21,358 nucleotides of DNA from an uncultured Ruminococcus sp. GTDB taxonomy: Bacteria; Bacillota; Clostridia; Lachnospirales; Lachnospiraceae. The stretch lies in contig UQVC01000038.1 in assembly GCA_900544395.1 (NCBI GenBank), positions 1-21,358 of the forward strand, read 5' to 3'. The notes beneath the pieces were generated by a model that was not told the DNA's origin, did no database searches, and was given only the letters and a program-made list of their open reading frames with translations. This document shows positions 15,148 through 21,358 of this stretch, piece by piece. Numbering within the stretch: position 1 is the stretch's first letter; every line of letters begins with the position of its first letter. Made by a program: the position numbers and the translations under genes.

Positions 15148-15153
15148 ATTATA
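15148..15153 (-). promoter_or_regulatory. Extended -10 of the XRE/TPR regulator gene
   Basis: Minus strand TATAAT preceded by TGG. The -35 region (about 15171-15176, TTATAA) is poor, so an extended -10 promoter, possibly regulated, is likely. The start near 15141 leaves a leader of about 24 nt containing GGAGG. The plus-strand promoter of the divergent MFS gene is not clear; TATACA near 15270-15276 is the best -10 candidate. Confidence 0.5.
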
Positions 15154-15297
15154 CCATTCTTCTGGTAAATTTATAATTTTTTCCAATAATACTATTTTAT
15201 CGCCTTTTATTCGCTATTTTCCCAGAAATTTTCTCAATCTTTACCACTTTTATTCTTCTAAAAATTTTTATACAATCAAAAGGGAGGTGAGATTACT

Positions 15298-16542
15298 ATG
15301 AAACAGACATTATGGACAAGAAATTTTTCATTCTTGATTGCAGCTACAGCCTTCGGATGTATCGGCAATATTGCAGGAAGTTTTGCACTCTCTTTTCTCG
15401 TATTTGATGAAACAGGGAGTACTTTTGCCTCTGCTCTTGTTATTGCAATCCAGCTGATTCCGAATTTTCTAATTCCACTGGTTATTGCTCCCTGGATGGA
15501 TCGTCTTCCGCGGAAGCCCTTCCTTATGTTCGGAGATTTGATCAATGGAATTTTATATGCCTTGATGGGAGTGTATTTGTTATTTTTTGATTTTTCCTAC
15601 CTTGGATATCTTGGGTATTCCCTGATTCTGGCCACCCTTGGAAGTCTGGATGAGCTGGCATACAACAGCATCTTTCCAAAAGTCATTCCAAACGGGATGG
15701 AACAAAAAGGATATGCTGTTTCTTCCATGTTGTATCCGATTCTTCGTGTCATCATGCTCCCTTTGGCGGCTGTTCTTATGGATATCGTGGGAATGCCATG
15801 GCTGTTTATTGGACAGGGAATCTTTTCTATATGCGCTGCTTTTCTTGAATATCAGATCCAATTAGCAGAAGAAGTCCGAATGAATGGGAACGGATTTTCT
15901 TTCAAACTGTGGAAAAACGACATCCTGGAAGTGCTTCACTATTTAAAGACAGAACGAGGTCTTCAGGCAATTTATTCCTACATGGCTGTCAGCAATGGAG
16001 TTGCCGTAGGATATACCCCTGTTTTAGTCGCCTTTTTCAGAACAACTCCTGGAATGTCTGCTGCGCTATATTCCTTGTTTTCTGTGGCAGAATTTTTAGG
16101 CCGCACCATTGGAGGATTTGTACAATATCGTGTTCAGATTCCGGCAAAAAAGAAATTCCATGTTACTTTTTGGATCTACATAATCTATGAACTGATGGAC
16201 ATTTGTCTTTTGTGGCTTCCATACCCGCTGATGCTCACAAATCGTGTAATTACTGGTTTTCTTGGAACAAACAGTGCTACTCTGCGGGTTGCTGCTGTGC
16301 AGACTTATATTCCAGACCAGATGCGCGCGCGGGTAAATGCATTTGAAAACATGCTCATCATGGCCATTGGCAGTATTGGTTCTGTTTTGGTAGGTGCAAT
16401 CGGGGAAATCCTGGATTCCCGGCTCTGTATGACCCTTTGCAGCGCTTTCGCTCTCCTTGTTTGTCTGTGCACGATTTTCAGACGTCGGACAGATGTAAAA
16501 AATATTTATGAAACAGAAGAACCCCTCCGAGAAACCATCTGA
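15298..16542 (+). CDS. MFS transporter
   Basis: Major facilitator superfamily permease of 414 aa, about 11-12 membrane helices. The loop between helices 2 and 3 has the MFS motif A as WMDRLPRK (66-73). The middle has a charged cytoplasmic loop (about 190-220), and the last helices carry GTNSATLRVAAVQTYIPDQMRARVNAFENM, typical of the macrolide-efflux-like (MFS_3) branch. GGGAGGTGAG precedes the ATG by about 6 nt. It is divergent from the XRE/TPR regulator with about 180 bp between starts, so that regulator probably controls it. An exporter of a drug or peptide is likely; the substrate is unknown. Confidence 0.88.
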   Translation: MKQTLWTRNFSFLIAATAFGCIGNIAGSFALSFLVFDETGSTFASALVIAIQLIPNFLIPLVIAPWMDRLPRKPFLMFGDLINGILYALMGVYLLFFDFSYLGYLGYSLILATLGSLDELAYNSIFPKVIPNGMEQKGYAVSSMLYPILRVIMLPLAAVLMDIVGMPWLFIGQGIFSICAAFLEYQIQLAEEVRMNGNGFSFKLWKNDILEVLHYLKTERGLQAIYSYMAVSNGVAVGYTPVLVAFFRTTPGMSAALYSLFSVAEFLGRTIGGFVQYRVQIPAKKKFHVTFWIYIIYELMDICLLWLPYPLMLTNRVITGFLGTNSATLRVAAVQTYIPDQMRARVNAFENMLIMAIGSIGSVLVGAIGEILDSRLCMTLCSAFALLVCLCTIFRRRTDVKNIYETEEPLRETI

Positions 16543-16580
16543 TCTCTCGAAGGGGTTATATTTCTTTACTTTTTCAATTT
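16520..16580. terminator. Bidirectional terminator between the MFS gene and the dehydrogenase
   Basis: AACCCCT-c-CGAGA pairs with TCTCG-a-AGGGGTT (one mismatch) across 16520-16557; the MFS stop codon (16540-16542) is in the loop. T-rich sequence follows on the plus strand (16558-16575) and, reading the other way, on the minus strand too, so it can serve both convergent genes. Confidence 0.8.
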
Positions 16581-17388
16581 TAATATGTAGTAAATCCACC
16601 GTCACTTGCAATAATAGAACCTGTGATGTGTCTTGCCTCATCACTTGCAAAGTACAGAATCGTAGCAGCCTGTTCCTCCGGTGTTGCGTTTTTCTTCTGC
16701 AATGTCTCTGTCTTTCCGGATAACATAGAATTTTTCAGCCATTCCATCGGGTCTTTCCCCTGTGCTGCAATCTCTGCCATTCTGGTCTTAATATCAGCAG
16801 AACTTCTCTCTGTCAGCGGAGTATCTGTTCCTGCCGGACAAACTGCATTGCAGGTAATTCCCTTTGTGGCATAATCGACTGCCACTGCCTTTGTCAGTCC
16901 GCTGACCGCATGTTTGCTAGCAACATATGCTGCGGCGGAAGGGAATCCACGCATTCCGGCAACGCTGGATACATTCACGATGGCTCCGCCTGCAGGCTGC
17001 ATCAGTTTTACTTCTTCTCTGCAGCAATAGAAGCAGGAATTTAAGTTGGCGTCAATGACTTTTGACCAGTCATCATCTTCCAGTTCTTCTACTGTCTTGG
17101 ATGCTCCGACAATTCCGGCATTATTGATCGCAACGTCAAGTTTTCCGTATTTTTCCTGGATTCCTACAAACAATGCTTTGACTGCTTCTTTATCACTGAC
17201 ATCACATCTGACGAATTCTCCTTTGCCGCCAGCTTCTTCCATGGCGGCTACAACGGCTGCTCCACGCTCTTCATTACGCCCTACGCAACAACTGTCGCTC
17301 CTTCTTTTGCAGCACGGATTGCAACTGCTTTTCCGATTCCGGAAGTCGCTCCGGTTACTAACATAATTTTTTCATCAAAACGTCCCAT
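16580..17388 (-). pseudogene. Short-chain dehydrogenase/reductase with a one-base frameshift
   Basis: NAD(P)-dependent SDR. The gene starts at ATG 17386-17388, 8 nt after GGAGG, with TGATSGIG (12-19), but hits TAG after 35 codons (17281-17283). One frame over, the protein continues without a gap of sense (VGRNEERGAAVVAAMEEAGG...). It contains NNAG, the serine of IVNVSS, YVASK (catalytic Tyr/Lys) and the C-terminal ITGSIIASDGGFTTY. Adding one base near 17284-17286 (after GTTGTTGC, minus strand) restores a normal 269-aa protein. As written, only a 220-aa piece from 17242 could be made, and it lacks the Rossmann glycine motif. It could be a true pseudogene, a phase-variable site or a sequencing error. 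The substrate cannot be assigned. Confidence 0.88.
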
Positions 17389-17400
17389 GATCAAATCCTC

Positions 17401-17489
17401 CAAATTTCATTTAATAGTGCTACTATATCACAACTCCACTACATTTTCCATGAAATTTGTATAAAATCTATGAATATTTACTACATTTT
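17401..17489 (-). promoter_or_regulatory. Leader/promoter region of the dehydrogenase with inverted and direct repeats
   Basis: Between the YeiH stop and the SDR start are a 10-bp inverted repeat CAAATTTCAT/ATGAAATTTG (17401-17410, 17450-17459) and a direct repeat ACTACATTTT (17438-17447, 17480-17489; 42 bp apart). There is also a small dyad ATAGTgctACTAT. On the minus strand TATAGT with TGA before it is the best -10; the -35 is poor, as at activator-dependent promoters. Function inferred. Confidence 0.4.
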
Positions 17490-17504
17490 TAACATTTCTC
17501 TATG

Positions 17505-18536
17505 TTACCACAAATGCATCATATGCTGCATCCCAAGTGTCACCAGAGTAATCCCAAGCCAGCATGCCATTCCCATCAGAATCGGCTTTCCGCCTCCTTT
17601 TACCAGTTTTACAACGTCCGTATTAAACCCGATTGCTCCCATTGCCATAATAATGAAAAACTTGGACAGTTCTTTTAACGGCTGGAAGACTTCTGCCGGT
17701 ACTCCCACCGCTGTCGCAATCGTTGTGATCAGACTTGCCCCGATAAAAAACAGAATAAAAAACGGAAATACTTTTTTCAAAGATACATTTTCTCCACTTT
17801 CAGTTTCTGCCTTTTTCGCCCGATACAGAGCCAACCCTAACGTGATCGGAATGATCGCCAGTGTTCTTGTCAGCTTAACTGTCACTGCTTTATCCAATGT
17901 CTGACTTCCCAGATGATAAATGCTGTCCCAGGTCGATGCCGCTGCTGTAACAGACGATGTATCATTGACAGCCGTACCTGCAAAGATTCCAAAAGCTTCC
18001 CCAGATGTTGTAGAAAATCCAAGCGCTGCTCCTAATGCCGGAAAGAGCAGTGCCGCCAGAATATTGAAAAGAAAGATCACCGAGATTGCCTGTGCCACTT
18101 CCTCTTCATCGGCATCGATCACTGGAGCTGTTGCCGCAATCGCAGAACCTCCGCAGATAGAAGAACCCACACCAACTAACGTGGAAATCTTTCCCGGAAT
18201 ATGCATTGTGCGATGTAAAACATAAGAAATTACCAGTGAGGTAGTAATGGTACACAAAATAATCGGCAGCGACTGTTTTCCGGTCTCCATGACCACTTCC
18301 AGATTGAGCCCAAACCCAAGAAGCACCACCGCATACTGCAGGATTTTCTTAGACGTATACTTCACACCGCTTTCCAGCGCATCCCTCTTTTTTATAATCA
18401 GTGCGAGCACCATTCCAATCAGAATCGCAAATACAGGTCCGCCAATCACAGGAAGCAGTTTTCCCAATGCTGCTGCCGGTACTGCCACTGCCAGACAAAA
18501 CAGTAACCCTTTCCCGTTTTTCTTTATAAATTCCAT
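17505..18536 (-). CDS. YeiH family membrane protein (putative sulfate/sulfite exporter)
   Basis: A 343-aa integral membrane protein of the UPF0324/YeiH family (PF03601), about ten helices. The conserved centre GVGSSICGGSAIAATAPV (121-138), the loop DADEEEVAQAISVIFLFN, the AGTAVNDTSSVTAA re-entrant-like segment and FIIMAMGAIGFNTD near the end are characteristic. Family members are linked to sulfite or sulfate efflux and in enterobacteria are controlled by a LysR regulator (YeiE). AGGAGG is 5 nt before the ATG, and the start is 9 nt after the preceding flavoprotein stop, so they are co-transcribed. A LysR gene is divergent at 19612. The transported compound here is inference from family. Confidence 0.9.
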   Translation of the reverse strand: MEFIKKNGKGLLFCLAVAVPAAALGKLLPVIGGPVFAILIGMVLALIIKKRDALESGVKYTSKKILQYAVVLLGFGLNLEVVMETGKQSLPIILCTITTSLVISYVLHRTMHIPGKISTLVGVGSSICGGSAIAATAPVIDADEEEVAQAISVIFLFNILAALLFPALGAALGFSTTSGEAFGIFAGTAVNDTSSVTAAASTWDSIYHLGSQTLDKAVTVKLTRTLAIIPITLGLALYRAKKAETESGENVSLKKVFPFFILFFIGASLITTIATAVGVPAEVFQPLKELSKFFIIMAMGAIGFNTDVVKLVKGGGKPILMGMACWLGITLVTLGMQHMMHLW

Positions 18537-18545
18537 GTTTTCCTC

Positions 18546-19442
18546 CTATCGTGCCGCATGAATCGCTGCAATCGTTCCATCTGCCACTGCTGTAGATACC
18601 TGACGTACCTGCTTCACGCGAATATCACCAACTGCATAAACTCCCGGGATTTCCGTCTGCATATTTTCATCTACCGGGATAAATCCATTTTCCAGCTGAA
18701 TCTGTGTATACAATTCTGTATTTGGAACTGTTCCCGCATAGACAAAAATCCCACATCCCGGATCTGCAACCGTCTCGATCGCGCCTGTTCTTTCATCTAA
18801 AATTTCCAGGGATTCTACCTTTTCTACCCCATACACTGCATGCAGTCTGGAGTGCAGACGCACTTCCACATTCGAAGTATGCTCTGCCTTTTCCCGAAAT
18901 TCTGCAATACATCCCAATGTTTCCTCAAAATGAAGGATCGTTACTTTTTCTGCAAATCCTGCGAGATACAGGGCTTCTTTCACTGCGCCATCCGCACCGC
19001 CTACTACATACACATGTTTTCCACAATAGGCGCTTGCATCTTTTGCAGCATTCATTCCCATTCCACGACCGCTCAGTTCCTCTTCGCCTGTAATTCCCAG
19101 CTTTCTTGGAGAGGTTCCATTTGCAAGAATCACTTTCTTTGCATCATACATACCTTGCTCTGTGTGAATCTTCTTTTCCTGTGCTGACAGTTCTACACTG
19201 ATCACTTCTTCCTGCCGAACCTCTACACCAGCCTGTTTCGCCTGCTCTTTCAAACGCTCTGCAAAACTTACGCCTGTTTCGCCTGTTATAATTCCTGCAT
19301 AATGAGTCACTGTCGATACCTTCCCGATCAGACCGCCAATCTCTTTTTTCTCTAAGATCAATGTCTTTTTTCCTCTGCTTGCCGCATAGATTCCTGCGCT
19401 GATCCCTGCCGGTCCTGCCCCTATGATCACTACATCATACAT
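18546..19442 (-). CDS. Thioredoxin-reductase-like flavoprotein lacking the redox CxxC
   Basis: A 298-aa FAD/NAD(P)-binding protein of the TrxB fold: N-terminal FAD motif GAGPAG (8-13), central nucleotide motif GGADGAVKEA (148-157), and C-terminal FAD motif GVYAVGDIRVKQVRQVSTAVADG. Where thioredoxin reductase has CATCDG, this protein reads NAAKDA (131-136), so both redox cysteines are absent and it cannot reduce thioredoxin in the usual way. The start is set at ATG 19440-19442, 8 nt after GGAGG. A longer frame (to 19457) would put that ribosome binding site inside the coding sequence. It leads a two-gene operon with the YeiH exporter, under a promoter at 19505-19533. A ferredoxin/NAD(P)H or sulfur-compound oxidoreductase role is inference. 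Confidence 0.85.
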   Translation of the reverse strand: MYDVVIIGAGPAGISAGIYAASRGKKTLILEKKEIGGLIGKVSTVTHYAGIITGETGVSFAERLKEQAKQAGVEVRQEEVISVELSAQEKKIHTEQGMYDAKKVILANGTSPRKLGITGEEELSGRGMGMNAAKDASAYCGKHVYVVGGADGAVKEALYLAGFAEKVTILHFEETLGCIAEFREKAEHTSNVEVRLHSRLHAVYGVEKVESLEILDERTGAIETVADPGCGIFVYAGTVPNTELYTQIQLENGFIPVDENMQTEIPGVYAVGDIRVKQVRQVSTAVADGTIAAIHAAR

Positions 19443-19504
19443 TTTCATTTCCTCCATCTTTGATCTCTTTTTCCTACTATTTTTCCTGTTCCAACTTCAT
19501 TTAT

Positions 19505-19533
19505 ACTATAAACATATTTTATCATTTTGTAAA
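19505..19533 (-). promoter_or_regulatory. Promoter of the flavoprotein-YeiH operon
   Basis: Minus strand TTTACA (19528-19533), 17-nt spacer, TATAGT (19505-19510); start near 19498. The LysR-type box (19552-19572) is centred about 64 bp upstream of that start, the usual activating position for LysR regulators. Confidence 0.65.
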
Positions 19534-19543
19534 ATTATAAAGA

Positions 19544-19572
19544 TTGATTACATCATAAATATATATTATGAT
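19544..19572 (+). promoter_or_regulatory. lysR promoter overlapping a LysR-type operator
   Basis: Plus strand TTGATT (19544-19549), 17-nt spacer, TATGAT (19567-19572). ATCATAA (19552-19558) and TTATGAT (19566-19572) form a perfect dyad with a 7-nt centre, giving the T-N11-A pattern of LysR sites. Binding would repress the regulator's own gene and activate the divergent operon. Confidence 0.65.
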
Positions 19573-19611
19573 ATAAATATCAAAATCATTGATTGAAAGA
19601 AGGAACATCTG

Positions 19612-20490
19612 ATGCTAGACTTCCGCATGGAAACATTTTTAACTGTATGTGACTATATGAACTTTACACATGCTGCCAGACACCTGAACTTGACACAGCC
19701 TGCCGTCTCACAGCACATCAAATATCTGGAAAAGACTTATGACACTGTACTTTTTATCCGGGATAAGAAAAAGCTTGCTCTGACTCCTGCCGGTGAAATT
19801 TTACGTTCTGCTCTGGAAACGATGAGAAATGATGAAAACACCTTAAAAAAACGAATGAAGGAAAGTCTGGAAGGAAAGAAAGTGCTGACTTTTGGCGTAA
19901 CCATGACCATTGGAGAATATGCGATCGTCCCTGCCCTCTCTCATTTTATCAAAGACCACCCTGACATAGATTTTCATATCCGATACGGAAATACACAGAC
20001 ACTTCTCACCTATCTTTACGAAGGAACCATTGACTTTGCCATTGTAGAAGGATATTTTAGCGGAGACCATTATGAAACACGTATCTATAAGGCAGAAGAA
20101 TATATCGCTGTTGCATCTTCTGACCACAAATTTGAAAAACCTGTTCATAGCCTGAAAGATCTGACCAATGAGCGTCTTTTGATCCGGGAACACGGCTCCG
20201 GAACCCGGGCGATCCTGACAAAGACACTGGCATTAAAAAACATGTCCGTAAAAGATTTCCGCCATCTTGTGGAAATCGAAAATATCCATACCATCGTCAC
20301 TCTGTTAAAAGAAGATTGTGGAATTTCATTTCTGTATAAAGCCGCTGTGGAACAGGAATTAAAAGACGGCGCACTCAGGCAGATTCCGCTTTCTGATTTT
20401 ATGGTCATGCATGATTTTACATTTCTTTGGAATAAAGACAGTGTCTTTTCAAGAGAATATGAAACGATTTTCGAAGAATTGTGCAGGTGA
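19612..20490 (+). CDS. LysR family regulator (YeiE/CysB-like)
   Basis: A 292-aa transcription factor: winged HTH at 1-60 with FLTVCDYMNFTHAARHLNLTQPAVSQHIKYLE (9-40), then a periplasmic-binding-like effector domain (about 85-290) with LTFGVTMTIGEYAIVPALSHF near its start. AAGGAA is 6 nt before the ATG. It is divergent from the flavoprotein-YeiH pair across 169 bp that hold both promoters and a perfect LysR dyad. By family precedent it should sense a sulfur compound, but the ligand cannot be read. No T-tailed terminator on the plus strand follows; the hairpin at 20531-20567 faces the other way. Confidence 0.92.
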   Translation: MLDFRMETFLTVCDYMNFTHAARHLNLTQPAVSQHIKYLEKTYDTVLFIRDKKKLALTPAGEILRSALETMRNDENTLKKRMKESLEGKKVLTFGVTMTIGEYAIVPALSHFIKDHPDIDFHIRYGNTQTLLTYLYEGTIDFAIVEGYFSGDHYETRIYKAEEYIAVASSDHKFEKPVHSLKDLTNERLLIREHGSGTRAILTKTLALKNMSVKDFRHLVEIENIHTIVTLLKEDCGISFLYKAAVEQELKDGALRQIPLSDFMVMHDFTFLWNKDSVFSREYETIFEELCR

Positions 20491-20530
20491 GATATCAATC
20501 GTAAACACTAAATATTAATGCAGTCAGATG

Positions 20531-20567
20531 GAAAAAATTACTCCAGCTCTTTGCGAGTTGGAGTAAT
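20531..20567 (-). terminator. Minus-strand terminator at the edge of the scrambled region
   Basis: ATTACTCCA-g/a-CTC and its complement (20537-20567) form a stem of 13 positions with one mismatch, and the T-run (TTTTTT) lies on the minus-strand side. It therefore ends a transcript coming from the right, matching the minus-strand coding fragment that stops at 20600. It may also hinder lysR readthrough. Confidence 0.75.
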
Positions 20568-20599
20568 CCACTATACTTGATCGGTTTTTGCGTTTATTT

Positions 20600-20800
20600 T
20601 TATGCTGCCATAGCATTCGCATTTACTTGTTCAATTACATTTCGAATTCCCATCCATATGGATACATCTGTAAATATTTCTACAATACTTCCTCTATCCG
20701 TAAATGGCGCCTCTTGCAGCACTGATAAATCCTTCATCATACCATTATGTAAATTAAATTTTATATTTAATTTTAGATTATCCGCATAAACACTACACTT
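20600..20800 (-). pseudogene. Orphan C-terminal coding fragment
   Basis: A minus-strand frame is open from 20800 (after TAA at 20801-20803) to the stop at 20600-20602, 66 codons. The part from the two ATGs (20735-20740) reads MMKDLSVLQEAPFTDRGSIV and continues with EIFTDVSIWMGIRNVIEQVN. The composition is protein-like, but there is no ribosome binding site. A proper terminator follows (20531-20567), so this is probably the tail of a longer gene whose 5' part was lost. The 'PFTDRGSIVEIFTD' wording faintly recalls the tail of large ATP-dependent restriction subunits, but I cannot support a family. Confidence 0.4.
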
Positions 20801-20831
20801 TTAAACATTTTGAGGTATAGGAAATACTCAT

Positions 20832-20853
20832 TTTACCACAGATTTACCACGAT
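20832..20853. repeat. Two tandem 11-bp repeats
   Basis: TTTACCACAGA is directly followed by TTTACCACGAT. Head-to-tail copies at one helical turn are typical of protein binding sites, for example integrase arm sites or Xis sites. They lie in non-coding DNA between the orphan fragment and the insertion sequence. Confidence 0.5.
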
Positions 20854-20956
20854 TGAATGAGCCTTGATATGATGATAAAACGACTAAGGGAGATAGCACA
20901 AATATGATATGCTCCCTGTCAAGTAGACAGGTCAAATATTTAAAATAAGATGCTTT

Positions 20957-20988
20957 AAATCAGTCGCACGATTTTGTGCGGCTGATTT
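20957..20988. terminator. Hairpin at the end of the transposase gene
   Basis: AAATCAGTCGCAC (20957-20969) pairs with GTGCGGCTGATTT (20976-20988), 13 bp with one wobble, loop GATTTT. It abuts the transposase stop codon. The longer T-run is on the plus strand, so it best blocks transcription entering the element from outside, though it can also end the transposase message. Confidence 0.7.
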
Positions 20989-21351
20989 TTATGCACACCA
21001 CTTAGCTTTGTATTTCTCAATTCGTTTATTTTTTGCTATTGGATATGCTTGTGGGACGGCAGAAGATAAAGCCTCTGATCTTACCTCTGCCGGTGTTTTG
21101 CAATTATACCTGCTCTGTGGTCTTTCGTCACGATAGAATCGTATATAATCCCTGATTGCATTACGCAAGGACATTTCATCTGTAATCTTATACATTTGAT
21201 ACATTTCTGATTTTATGATTCCCCAGAATCCTTCTGTTGGGCCATTGTCAATACAATGTCCTACTCTTGACATGGATTGTATCATTTCCTTGTCTTCTAG
21301 TGTACTGTATTGTTGATATTTAACTAAATATTTATAGCTATTATAGCCGCT
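20989..21351 (-). CDS. IS3-family transposase orfB, C-terminal part (5' end missing)
   Basis: DDE transposase of the IS150-like IS3 group. The visible 120 codons contain MIQSMSRVGHCIDNGPTEGF, holding the region before the last catalytic glutamate, GFWGIIKSEMY with E of that triad, YIRFYRDERPQ and the RYNCKTPAEVRSEAL end. In the same frame a TGA occurs at 21352-21354, four bases from the window edge, where the HSD...SGY motif would be expected. Either the frame shifts there or the copy is dead. The gene ends at a strong hairpin. Confidence 0.85.
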   Translation of the reverse strand, partial: SGYNSYKYLVKYQQYSTLEDKEMIQSMSRVGHCIDNGPTEGFWGIIKSEMYQMYKITDEMSLRNAIRDYIRFYRDERPQSRYNCKTPAEVRSEALSSAVPQAYPIAKNKRIEKYKAKWCA

Positions 21352-21358
21352 TCATGTT

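Larger units (their letters stand above)
20910..21358 (-). mobile_element. IS3-family insertion sequence, 3' end only
   Basis: The element carries the C-terminal part of an IS3 orfB and runs off the window. The likely outer end is the segment with CCTGTC-aagta-GACAGG (20915-20931), which resembles terminal sequences of Firmicutes IS3 elements. The exact end and target duplication cannot be set because the other end is not visible. Confidence 0.65.

Noticed and set aside
16096..16650. 184-codon open frame on the minus strand
   Set aside because: Antisense to the end of the MFS gene and running through a terminator; not protein-like.
1..21358. CRISPR array, rRNA, or a known defence system
   Set aside because: No regularly spaced repeats, no rRNA-like sequence, and no Cas, toxin-antitoxin, retron or restriction gene was recognised; the orphan fragment at 20600-20800 is too short to count.

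Overview
This window looks like a piece of a gut Clostridia chromosome, most likely Lachnospiraceae (Blautia / Ruminococcus gnavus / Dorea-like). The indications are a split purine-terminal pathway (stand-alone AICAR transformylase plus a PurO-type IMP cyclohydrolase), a clostridial biotin synthase with extra N-terminal cysteines, a TsaB-RimI fusion, strong AGGAGG ribosome binding sites, low-to-moderate GC and tRNA genes without an encoded CCA. The assignment is from protein recognition only; no search was run.

Layout, left to right. (1) 1-420: two serine tRNA genes on the minus strand with a UP-element promoter, and a promoter that fires off the left edge. (2) 420-890: no intact gene; it holds the tRNA promoter, a decayed fragment resembling the start of a sigma-70/ECF factor, and the ispD terminator. 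(3) 890-5557, minus: operon tsaE - tsaB/rimI - small zinc protein - rnz - tsaD - ispD (t6A tRNA modification, tRNA 3' processing, isoprenoid synthesis). (4) 5608-7665, minus: purO-like and AICAR transformylase, the last two steps of IMP synthesis, with their own promoter and terminator. (5) 7721-11264, minus: a CNNM/CorC-type membrane protein, and upstream of it a three-gene operon (zinc-ribbon membrane protein, YtrA-type GntR repressor, DUF5808-type membrane protein) driven from a promoter buried in a perfect 20-bp-arm palindrome. (6) 11276-13909, minus: asparaginase, a small bis-heme-type membrane protein with an iron-box-like operator, and bioB with a BirA-type operator. (7) 13930-16557: an XRE/TPR regulator divergent from an MFS transporter. 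(8) 16580-17388, minus: a short-chain dehydrogenase broken by a one-base frameshift. (9) 17505-20490: a YeiH-family exporter and a thioredoxin-reductase-like flavoprotein that lacks the redox cysteines, divergent from a LysR regulator. (10) 20490-21358: scrambled DNA with an orphan C-terminal coding fragment, tandem 11-bp repeats and the end of an IS3-family insertion sequence.

How it fits together: the left half is housekeeping (tRNA maturation and modification, isoprenoids, purines). The right half is a series of small, separately regulated accessory cassettes, most of which have a visible operator: GntR palindrome, BirA box, DtxR-like box and LysR box. No CRISPR array, rRNA or recognised defence system is present. 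The most unusual points are the hairpin/promoter overlap before the CorC-type gene, the GntR/zinc-ribbon/DUF5808 cassette, the CxxC-less flavoprotein next to YeiH, and the type II-like biotin synthase.
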